Shown here: piece by piece, positions 33,743 to 40,750 of the stretch
How the letters are laid out: each line of letters starts with the position of its first letter
Numbering within the stretch: position 1 is the stretch's first letter
Assembly: GCA_910588965.1 (NCBI GenBank)
Contig: CAJUSO010000013.1
Coordinates: 1-64,000, forward strand
Length of the DNA: 64,000 nt
Direction: 5' to 3'
Source of the DNA: an uncultured Lachnospiraceae bacterium
Lineage (GTDB): Bacteria > Bacillota > Clostridia > Lachnospirales > Lachnospiraceae
The notes under the pieces: generated by a model
Database searches by the model: none
Seen by the model: the letters and a program-made list of their open reading frames with translations, nothing else
What the model was told of the DNA's origin: nothing
Translations under genes and position numbers: made by a program

Positions 33743-34426
33743 ATGCAAAACAATTTACGGGCAGCCCAGATGGACCATGTGGACCAGGGGACCATGAGGG
33801 TACAGGTTACGTCCACGGTGGGGATGGTCCCAGTAGAAAACGCGAGGGTCACCATTTCTTATACAGGTGACCCTCAAAACGCTTTGGAGCAGCTTTCCAC
33901 GGATGGGAACGGCCAGTCGGAGGTGCTGACGCTGGCAGCCCCCCCGTTGGAATACAGTATGGAGCCAGAGCAGTCCCAGCCTTATGCAGAGTATACCGTG
34001 GAAGTGGAAGCGGAAGGATACCGGCCAGTCAGCGTGGAAGGGGTGGATGTGTTTTCTGGGGAACTGTCCCTGCAGAATGTGAAGATGGAGCCCCTAGAGG
34101 TGTCAGAGCCGGATACGAAGAATATTGTAATCCCTGCGAACACGCTGTTTGGGGACTTCCCGCCCAAGATTGCAGAAGCGGAAATCAAGCCTATTGATGA
34201 AAGCGGGGAGATTGTCCTAAGCCGGGTGGTAATCCCGGAATACGTGGTGGTACATGACGGCACGCCGGGCGACTCCACGGCAGGGGATTATTATGTAAAG
34301 TATAAGGACTATATCAAAAATGTAGCTTCCAGCGAGATTTATGCCACCTGGCCCCAAAGCACGATACGGGCAAATATCCTGGCGATTATGTCCTTTACCT
34401 TGAACCGGGTATATACGGAGTGGTGA
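33743..34426 (+). pseudogene. SpoIID-like/peptidoglycan-binding gene, 5' half (interrupted)
   Basis: The first 227 codons of a spore-wall protein gene. An Ig-like/carboxypeptidase-regulatory-like beta domain (about residues 18-112) is followed by a SpoIID-like domain opening YIKNVASSEIYATWP (Glu198 aligns with the catalytic Glu of SpoIID lytic transglycosylases) and ILAIMSFTLNRVYTEW. The frame ends at a TGA contributed by an inserted element. The 3' half resumes at 37309 in the same phase, so the pre-insertion gene would have encoded about 421 residues. ATG 33743 has AGAGGTG upstream. Without excision the product lacks half the SpoIID-like fold and the wall-binding domain. Confidence 0.8.
34419..34424 (+). 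repeat. Left junction core (attL)
   Basis: AGTGGT, identical to the right junction core. To its left is host coding sequence (TATACGG) and to its right element sequence beginning GACTCCGTATGG, whose first bases supply the TGA stop. Confidence 0.75.
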
Positions 34427-34529
34427 CTCCGTATGGTTTGGTCCAGGAGTGCAGAAGCCGGGTTACAGGACTTGGGCAAACGCCGGATATAAAGCAGGGG
34501 GATATTGCTGTCACGGCGCATGGCTGGAA

Positions 34530-34883
34530 TTATTCCCTATTTTGCAAGATGTGTTTTAATTTTTCTTTGAGGTCTGGGATTTCTTCCGTGATAGATTCCC
34601 ATACCATATCATTATCAATGATGTCGTAATTGTGTGCGTATATGTTACGCATTCCTTTTATTTGTCTCCACGGGATGTTACGGTGTGTTTTTAAGAAACC
34701 TTCCGTTAATTTTGTGACAAGTTCCCCTATTTGGATAATGCACATTCCGCATGCAAATTGAAATTCGGTATTATTTTCAAAATCATCCCGGTTAAAATGG
34801 TGTTTTTCCAAAATCAGCCCTATTTCATCGCAATATCGGATTATCTTTTGCAGTATCATCTGTTCTGGTTTCTTACCTTTCAT
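34530..34883 (-). CDS. hepT: HepT-like HEPN toxin
   Basis: A 117-residue all-helical HEPN protein. The nuclease motif R-x4-H-x-Y is complete: Arg79, His84 and Tyr86 in RNIYAHNY, with the preceding PWRQIKGM typical of HepT (DUF86). In HepT/MntA systems HepT is an RNase toxin that MntA inactivates by adding AMP groups to the Tyr of this motif. It overlaps mntA by 11 bp and is transcribed against the recombinase. It probably stabilises the element. Confidence 0.85.
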   Translation of the reverse strand: MKGKKPEQMILQKIIRYCDEIGLILEKHHFNRDDFENNTEFQFACGMCIIQIGELVTKLTEGFLKTHRNIPWRQIKGMRNIYAHNYDIIDNDMVWESITEEIPDLKEKLKHILQNRE

Positions 34884-35169
34884 AAAGCGTTACCTCATCT
34901 TTGCCGATTGCTTCAAGGAATTTTTCATCTTTGATGGCATTTTTCATCACTAAATCAACGTGGCAATGAAAAGTATCTTCTAAATCTGCAATCATCCCAC
35001 AATAAGCAAGCAGGCCTTTCATAGCCCCTTTTTGGATTAGGAAATCTAAGTCGCTTTTTTCGTCCGCCTCTCCTCTTGCATAGGAGCCGAAAAGGCTAAG
35101 GGAGTCTACCCCATAATCAATTGCGATTGGTATTGCTTTTGTTTTGATTTCATCTATTGTGTAAGGCAT
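34873..35169 (-). CDS. mntA: MntA-like nucleotidyltransferase antitoxin
   Basis: A 98-residue minimal nucleotidyltransferase. GS-x10-D-x-D is exact: Gly28-Ser29, Asp40 and Asp42 in FGSYARGEADEKSDLDFLI. The later strand VDLVMKN supplies the third acidic residue. In the family it AMPylates and silences the HEPN toxin encoded next to it. A GAGG ribosome binding site lies before the ATG, the promoter is at 35223-35251, and it overlaps hepT, so both are translated together. Confidence 0.87.
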   Translation of the reverse strand: MPYTIDEIKTKAIPIAIDYGVDSLSLFGSYARGEADEKSDLDFLIQKGAMKGLLAYCGMIADLEDTFHCHVDLVMKNAIKDEKFLEAIGKDEVTLYER

Positions 35170-35222
35170 ACCGTAACCTCCTCATTTACCGTAATTGGCT
35201 CTATGTTGGTTCCTTACGCTTC

Positions 35223-35251
35223 ATTATACATTTAAAACTAGATAGAGGCAA
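35223..35251 (-). promoter_or_regulatory. Promoter of mntA-hepT
   Basis: On the minus strand TTGCCT (35251-35246), a 17-bp spacer and TATAAT (35228-35223), about 54 bp before the mntA start. The consensus -10 suggests vegetative, constitutive expression. Confidence 0.65.
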
Positions 35252-35385
35252 GCGGTAATCAAGAGATATAGGCTGTTTCCACAGCAGATAGCCGGAATAA
35301 TCTGCCGCCGCATGGAAATATCGCTGAATACGACAAGCTGTTCCTAAATAGAAATAGGATAAATAAAGTTGACAGGGGAAGTTCT

Positions 35386-35580
35386 ATGGAACAAGAGGGC
35401 TGCAAATATTTGGAACGGGGACAAAATGGAATGCAGGTGATACTAAAATTCCCAGAAAAACCGGAAGAGGAAGAAGGGATAAAAAATGAAGAAAAGATAA
35501 AAAGAGAAGTGAAAGAAATCCTTTCTGGCATCCTTCAGGAATATTTGGTGAAACATCCTGCAACGGTCCAGGAATCATAG
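35386..35580 (+). CDS. Small acidic protein preceding the recombinase
   Basis: A 64-residue charged protein with no recognised family. It has a GGGGAAG ribosome binding site, a run of Glu/Lys (EKPEEEEGIKNEEKIKRE) and a helical C-terminus (VKEILSGILQEYLVKHP). It ends 17 bp before the recombinase start, so the two are almost certainly co-transcribed. Small proteins in this position sometimes set the direction of serine recombinases (excision factors). Nothing in the sequence proves that here. Confidence 0.6.
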   Translation: MEQEGCKYLERGQNGMQVILKFPEKPEEEEGIKNEEKIKREVKEILSGILQEYLVKHPATVQES

Positions 35581-35597
35581 GAAAGGGGAAGCAGTAT

Positions 35598-37292
35598 ATG
35601 GATGGAAATAAAAAGCCGGTTCCAGGCAGGGAAGTACCTAAGAAGCGTGTCCGGATGTTATTGCGTGTCAGTTCCGGCCAGCAGCTAGAATCAGACGGGG
35701 ATTTGAAGATACAAAGGCAGATTATCTTAGATTATGTAAAAAGCTATCCTGGCTGGATATTAGATGAAAAAGAATACTTTGAAGGCAGTAACAGCGGATA
35801 CAAAAATCCTGTTGCAGACAGGGAAATATTACAGGAAGCATATAAAGATGCAGCCAATCGGGAGTATGATATCCTGGCCGTATACAAAGATGACCGGATT
35901 GGGCGCAGGATGTGGGAAATCGGCGGTTACATTATGTCTTTAAAAAGCCTTGGCGTAGATATCTATACGGTAAAAGACGGATGCATTTCCCCGGAAAGCC
36001 ATGATGTCATGGGGCAGATGATGTTAGCATTGCGGTATGGGAACGCCCAAAAAAGCAGCGCAGACACGGGGATGCGTGTCAAAGACACCGCCAGGAAATT
36101 AGTCCAGTCAGGGAAATTTATGGGGGGGAAAGCCCCCTATGGATATGTGTTGGAGCATTCTGGTGAAATCAGCAAACATGGACGGGCGTTGAAGCATTTA
36201 GTCATCCAGCCTAAGCAGGCAGAGGTGGTGAAGGATATCTACAAATTGTCTTTGCAGAAAGAATATGGTTCCGCCAAAATTGCAAACATCCTGAATACAG
36301 AAGAGCGGTATCAAAACCTTGCCCCCAATGACGTTTGGAAAAGCGGGACGGTTACCAGCATTTTGACAAATCCAATCTATGCAGGCTATACCGCTTATAA
36401 CCGCAGGGAAAGCCTGAATGGCAGGCACCGCAGCCTGGATAGGGAGGAATGGGTTCTCTCACAGGAGGCAAACCCAAATCTCGCCATAATTGATGAGGAC
36501 ACGTGGCAGAAGGTGCAAAAGAAACGGGAAATGCGGGGCAGTAAATATACGAAGCCGTTGGAGAACCAGGATGTAACAGTGATTGGGCGCAATGATGGCA
36601 TGCTGTCTTTGGTAGATGTCTTGCATTGCGGGTATTGCGGCTGTAAAATGGCCAATGGCAGTAAATATAATTATTGGACCATCAAGGGGACCGGGGAGCG
36701 CAGGGCGAGCAGGACAGCAGTTTACAGATGCCGGAATGCATGGCAGGGCGTTCCCCATGATAGGGCAAAACAATACCGGGCGGATAAGATAGAACCGGTG
36801 GTATATGAGGCTTTGGCTGGGTATATCGGTAAATTACAAGAAAGCGGTAACATCTCTGAACAGATTGCAGAAAATAACAGCATGGAAAAAAAGAGAAAGG
36901 AAAAGGATTTCGATATAGCAAAGAAAGAACTTGAAAAAATCAGGCGTGACCTCAATATCATGGAGGAACATATCCCGGAAGCAATGGCAGGGGAATATGC
37001 ATTATCTTTGGAAAGGCTGAACCATCTTATTGACAAGAAAACAGAGCAGGAGAAAAAGCAAATGGCCATAGTGGAAGAAAAAGAAGCTATCTTGCAACAC
37101 ACTGCCGTCACCGTAAAGGATTTGGAAGCTGTCAAAGAGAAAATACCCACATGGCGCGAAATATTTTTACATGCCGATCGATCTGCAAAGCGTGTTCTGG
37201 TAAACAGATTGATAGAGCGTATTGATATCACCAGAGAGCAGGTAACAATCTGCTTTAAAATCAGCCTGGAAGGATTTCTCTCCAGCTCCTGA
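35598..37292 (+). CDS. Large serine recombinase
   Basis: A 564-residue site-specific recombinase. The resolvase domain opens with MLLRVSSGQQ (catalytic Ser25, with Arg23 before it), and continues with VYKDDRIGRRMWE and the long E helix. The recombinase domain has GKAPYGYVLEHSGE and NPIYAGYTAYNRR. A zinc ribbon is CGYCGCKM plus CRNAW. A coiled coil (about residues 435-510) and a short C-terminal domain follow. All parts needed for integration and excision are present. It ends 15 bp before the right junction. An AAAGGGG ribosome binding site lies upstream of ATG 35598. Confidence 0.93.
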   Translation: MDGNKKPVPGREVPKKRVRMLLRVSSGQQLESDGDLKIQRQIILDYVKSYPGWILDEKEYFEGSNSGYKNPVADREILQEAYKDAANREYDILAVYKDDRIGRRMWEIGGYIMSLKSLGVDIYTVKDGCISPESHDVMGQMMLALRYGNAQKSSADTGMRVKDTARKLVQSGKFMGGKAPYGYVLEHSGEISKHGRALKHLVIQPKQAEVVKDIYKLSLQKEYGSAKIANILNTEERYQNLAPNDVWKSGTVTSILTNPIYAGYTAYNRRESLNGRHRSLDREEWVLSQEANPNLAIIDEDTWQKVQKKREMRGSKYTKPLENQDVTVIGRNDGMLSLVDVLHCGYCGCKMANGSKYNYWTIKGTGERRASRTAVYRCRNAWQGVPHDRAKQYRADKIEPVVYEALAGYIGKLQESGNISEQIAENNSMEKKRKEKDFDIAKKELEKIRRDLNIMEEHIPEAMAGEYALSLERLNHLIDKKTEQEKKQMAIVEEKEAILQHTAVTVKDLEAVKEKIPTWREIFLHADRSAKRVLVNRLIERIDITREQVTICFKISLEGFLSSS

Positions 37293-37306
37293 ATGAGCCA
37301 AAACGA

Positions 37307-37312
37307 AGTGGT
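37307..37312 (+). repeat. Right junction core (attR)
   Basis: AGTGGT, matching the left junction. Element sequence (CCAAAACGA) lies to its left and host coding sequence (ATCGGAACAAGG) to its right. Confidence 0.75.
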
Positions 37313-37896
37313 ATCGGAACAAGGGATATGATTTTACGATTACTTCTTCTACCGCATACGACCATAAGTGGGTCTATGGCAGGAATTATTTTTCCAGTAT
37401 TTCCAGGGTAGTGGATGAGATGTTTACGAACTTCCTCTCAAGGCCCAATGTGAAGCAGCCCATCCTGACCCAATACTGCGATGGGGAGCGGGTGACCTGC
37501 CCGAATTGGCTGAGCCAATGGGGGTCGAAATACCTGGGGGACCAAAACTACAGCACCATTGAAATCCTGCGTTATTATTATGGGAATGACATGTACATCA
37601 ATGAAGCGGAGGAGATTTCCGGCATTCCGGCCTCCTGGCCCAGGGAGAATCTGGAAGTGGGCTCCCGGGGGGATAAGGTGCGCCAGATGCAGGAACAGCT
37701 GAACCGGGTTGCACAGGTCTATACCTCTATCCCAAGGATTAGCGCAGATGGGATTTACGGCCAGGCTACGAAACAGGCAGTGCAGAGGTTCCAGTCCATT
37801 TTTGGGCTTCCCCAGACTGGGGTGGTGGATTATGCCACCTGGTACAAGATATCAGAGATTTATGTGGCGGTTACCAGGATTGCGGAACTGACATAG
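37309..37896 (+). pseudogene. SpoIID-like/peptidoglycan-binding gene, 3' half
   Basis: The continuation of the interrupted gene, in phase with 34421. Reading WYRNKGYDFTITSSTAYDHK and VYGRNYFSSISRVVDEMF completes the SpoIID-like fold. The segment ends with a peptidoglycan-binding domain (VGSRGDKVRQMQEQLNRVAQ, DGIYGQATKQAVQRFQSIFG). A GTG at 37411 could open a shorter frame but has no ribosome binding site and would start mid-domain. No stop interrupts the 195 codons, so the half has not decayed since insertion, which fits a gene restored by excision. Confidence 0.8.
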
Positions 37897-37915
37897 GGAA
37901 TGCAAGGCAGGTGAA

Positions 37916-37972
37916 GGCTCCAAAAGCCAGGCTGCAGCTATGGGAAATGCAGCGTGGTTTTTGGGGCTTTTT
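37916..37972 (+). terminator. Terminator after the split spore gene
   Basis: GGCTCCAAAAGCCAGGCTGCA pairs imperfectly with TGCAGCGTGGTTTTTGGGGC and is followed by TTTTTC. It lies about 20 bp after the stop codon. Confidence 0.75.
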
Positions 37973-38037
37973 CAATCCTTTGTTTTGGGGTTAGGCGCCA
38001 AAGGCTTGGGCTGTTTTAGCGAAAAAGCTAAATAAAA

Positions 38038-38164
38038 TAGTAAATTATGGCTCAATCTTTAGTAAATTAATATAAAATCATTAAAAATGAAACAAAAATA
38101 AGCAAAAATGATTTACAAAGAATGGGATTCTAATATTGATTTTTTTGTGTAAAAGTGAGATAAT
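38038..38164 (+). promoter_or_regulatory. Promoter and direct-repeat operator of the GH43 cluster
   Basis: The 10-bp repeat TAGTAAATTA occurs at 38038-38047 and 38060-38069, a 22-bp period (two helical turns). Downstream lie TTGATT (38136-38141), a 17-bp spacer and GATAAT (38159-38164). The arrangement fits an activator binding upstream of a weak promoter, as for AraC-family regulators. Confidence 0.55.
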
Positions 38165-38424
38165 TAATCTGTAGCTGTGGTGTATGGCTGTCTTCCCTAC
38201 GTGGCTGGGGAGTTTATTTTTGCGGGCAATGAGCCAAGCAGCCGCGCTTGCGTGGGGATTTGGCTTCCAAAGGCATAGCCTGCCGAGAGAGAGGAGGGTA
38301 ACGGCGGCTGGCAACGGATCCGTATTCCGGGAGGGAATAGCTGCAGATGGAATAGGGCAGGGCATATGGCACGGTGGGACGATAAGTATCTGCACTTATA
38401 AAGAAAGGGATGTGGGAATCTATT
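38165..38424 (+). other. Long leader of the GH43 cluster with dispersed repeat copy 2
   Basis: About 250 nt between the promoter and the first GH43 start, with no gene. It contains GCGGGCAATGAGCC (38222-38235) and GGGGATTTGGC (about 38254-38264), matching the copy at 22129, plus further GC-rich arms. The rest of the 528-bp gap holds the terminator and promoter listed separately. Confidence 0.5.
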
Positions 38425-40731
38425 ATGAAAAAGAAAATTCTGTCAGGTATCCTGGCTTTTGCCATGCTGTTTGGGATGGCGCCAACGGTGCCGCAGACGG
38501 CAGAGGCTGCAGGGCCTGTGCCAGAGGAGGTTGTGCTGGAGAAGAGCACGCAGGGGAACCCGGTTGCAGGGTTCGATGAAAAGGGTGAGCTGCTCTATGC
38601 AGGCGACCCGGCTATCCTCGTGGATGGGGATACGGTCTATCTCTATGTGGGGCATGATAATGCCCAAGCCGGCAGCAGCTATACGATGCCGAGATACCTT
38701 TGCTATTCCACCCAGGATTTAAAAGAGTGGAAATACGAAGGCGTAACGATGGAAATGAAGGATGTGGCTTGGGCGGATAATGTTTCTGCATGGGCAAGCC
38801 AGGTAATCAAATATAAAGGCAAATATTATCTGTTATACTGTGCCGAGAAGCCTGGGACCGGCAAGTGTGTGGCGGCGGCGGTATCAGACAGCGCTACAGG
38901 CCCGTTCCGGGATGTAGGGATACTGATTACCCCCAATATGACAGATGCGTCTGCATATGGGAGGAGGGGATCCTTTGGATGGGAAGATATCGACCCAACT
39001 GCATGGATTGACTCAGAAAGCCTGGACGGCGACGGGACTGTTTATATGGCTTGGGGGAATACCAACGCTTATATGTGTGAATTGGATATAGATGGGGAAA
39101 GCGTAAAAGTAAAGGATATCAACGGGGACGGCAAGATTTCCCAGGGGGATACCAGGAGGGATGGCGATATCTGGTATCAGCGCCATGATATACCAACGGC
39201 AGAGGCTGGCAATGGCTCTGGCGGCGTGGACTTTACGGAGGCTCCCTATTTATACCGCAGGCAGGATGAGGACGGCAAATACTTCGGGCCTTACTATATG
39301 TTTTTTGCAATGCATTGGCGCGAAGAAATGGGATATGCCACCACGGAGGACTTACATACAAATACATGGTCCTACAAAGGCAAACTGATGGAGCCTACCG
39401 CTACCTCAGACACCAACCATCCGGCCGTATTTAATTTTAAGGGGCGTTCCTATTTTATTTACCACAACGGATCCCTGGCTGGCGGGATGGGGCAGCGCCG
39501 CGTGGCCTGCATTGAAGAGATGACCTTCAATGAGGATGGGACAATCAATTATATCCAGGAGACTTCCACTGGCCTGACAGGGGTTACCAGCAGGCTTTTG
39601 AATTGTGAATATGAGCCGCTTGCCCATGAGGGTTTTTCCAATACCCTGCAGGATTCTTTCTATCCGATTATGGATATCGGCGTGAAGGCTGATGGGGCGG
39701 CAGAACGGGCGGACATGCTGTGGGAAGTTGAACAGGGCAAAGCGGATAAAGGCAATGCGTCTTATGTGACAATTGAAGCCTATAACAAGCCTGGCTTATA
39801 TCTGATGGCTACAAAAGAACACGGCATTGTGCTGGCGCATGACCACAACGGCAACCAGGCCGCTACCAAAGATGGTAAGACAACAGAGGCGGATGCCATG
39901 ACGTTCCGTACCTTGAAAGAGCCTGGCGGCAAAGGGGTTGTGTTTGAGAGTGTTGCATACCCGGGCTGGTACATCGTTTCTGCAGATGGGAAAGTATCCC
40001 TGGGCCAGGATTTTAGTGCGGCAGAGGCAGCTTTTGTAGTTGCACGCGGGGATATCACAGCATTTTCAGCACGGAAGACGGTAAGGACATATGGAGTAGG
40101 GGAGAAAGTAACAGATAAGGATATCCGTGTGTTGGTAAACTATGATGACGGCACGTCAAAGACCCTTACGTCAGGTTTTACGACCAATGCAGCCTCCTTA
40201 GATACCAGCAAGGCAGGCAAAAAGACCTTGACAGTGTCTTATACAGAGGGGGGCGTCACTAAGACGGCTGGCATCAGCATCCAGGTGGTTGCGAAGGAAG
40301 CGGCAATCGGGGATCTTGACATTACCCCGGCAAAGGACCTTCCAAAGAAGAACGCTGCCTATACGGTCGGGAACCTGAAATACAAGGTTACAAAGACAGA
40401 TGGATATAATACGGACGGGAGCAATGGGACGGTAACGGTTACAGGGTTAAAGAGCAGCAAATTAACTTCTGTCAAGATTCCGGATGAAGTGGCCATTAAT
40501 GGTTACAGCTTTAAGGTGACGGCAATTGCAAGCAAGGCGTTCCAGAATAAGTCTAAGCTGAAAACCATTACGGTTGGGGGCAACGTAAAGAGCATTGGCA
40601 AGAATGCAGTGTCTGGTATCCAGAAGAAAGCGACGTTTCGGGTGCCGTCTGCACGGTATAAGGCTGTGAAGAAGCTGCTGGACAGCAAGGCAGGATTTAA
40701 GAAGACTATGAAAATAAAGAAGATTTCGTAA
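38425..40731 (+). CDS. Secreted GH43-family glycosidase with Ig-like and LRR_5-like domains
   Basis: A 768-residue exported enzyme. The signal peptide is about residues 1-31 (ILSGILAFAMLFGMAPTV). The five-bladed GH43 propeller (about 45-370) has its base Asp in LLYAGDPAILVDGD and acid Glu in DFTEAPYLYRR. A beta-trefoil/AbfB-like domain follows (about 435-535, NKPGLYLMATKEHGIVLAHD). Next is a bacterial Ig-like domain (about 540-620, YDDGTSKTLTSGF). The end is a BspA-like leucine-rich segment (IASKAFQNKSKLKTITVGG) with a Lys-rich tail. ATG 38425 starts a proper signal peptide. The substrate is probably arabinan or arabinoxylan (inference). Confidence 0.85.
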   Translation: MKKKILSGILAFAMLFGMAPTVPQTAEAAGPVPEEVVLEKSTQGNPVAGFDEKGELLYAGDPAILVDGDTVYLYVGHDNAQAGSSYTMPRYLCYSTQDLKEWKYEGVTMEMKDVAWADNVSAWASQVIKYKGKYYLLYCAEKPGTGKCVAAAVSDSATGPFRDVGILITPNMTDASAYGRRGSFGWEDIDPTAWIDSESLDGDGTVYMAWGNTNAYMCELDIDGESVKVKDINGDGKISQGDTRRDGDIWYQRHDIPTAEAGNGSGGVDFTEAPYLYRRQDEDGKYFGPYYMFFAMHWREEMGYATTEDLHTNTWSYKGKLMEPTATSDTNHPAVFNFKGRSYFIYHNGSLAGGMGQRRVACIEEMTFNEDGTINYIQETSTGLTGVTSRLLNCEYEPLAHEGFSNTLQDSFYPIMDIGVKADGAAERADMLWEVEQGKADKGNASYVTIEAYNKPGLYLMATKEHGIVLAHDHNGNQAATKDGKTTEADAMTFRTLKEPGGKGVVFESVAYPGWYIVSADGKVSLGQDFSAAEAAFVVARGDITAFSARKTVRTYGVGEKVTDKDIRVLVNYDDGTSKTLTSGFTTNAASLDTSKAGKKTLTVSYTEGGVTKTAGISIQVVAKEAAIGDLDITPAKDLPKKNAAYTVGNLKYKVTKTDGYNTDGSNGTVTVTGLKSSKLTSVKIPDEVAINGYSFKVTAIASKAFQNKSKLKTITVGGNVKSIGKNAVSGIQKKATFRVPSARYKAVKKLLDSKAGFKKTMKIKKIS

Positions 40732-40750
40732 AAGAAGGGAGAAATGGGAC

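Larger units (their letters stand above)
34419..37306 (+). mobile_element. 2.9-kb serine-recombinase element carrying HEPN/MNT, inserted in a sporulation-type gene
   Basis: Both junctions carry AGTGGT (34419-34424 and 37307-37312). Removing one copy and the DNA between joins GAG-TGG to TAT-CGG and restores a continuous frame through the split gene. The 2,888-bp element contains a divergent mntA-hepT pair, a 64-codon ORF and a large serine recombinase transcribed toward the right junction in the same direction as the host gene. The short identical core without terminal inverted repeats is what a serine integrase leaves. The compact content and the host gene recall skin-like intervening elements that are excised in the mother cell. 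Confidence 0.85.

Noticed and set aside
37411..37896. Separate 161-codon peptidoglycan-binding gene starting at GTG 37411
   Set aside because: No ribosome binding site precedes the GTG. The frame is open upstream to the element junction and joins the 5' half at 34421 in phase.
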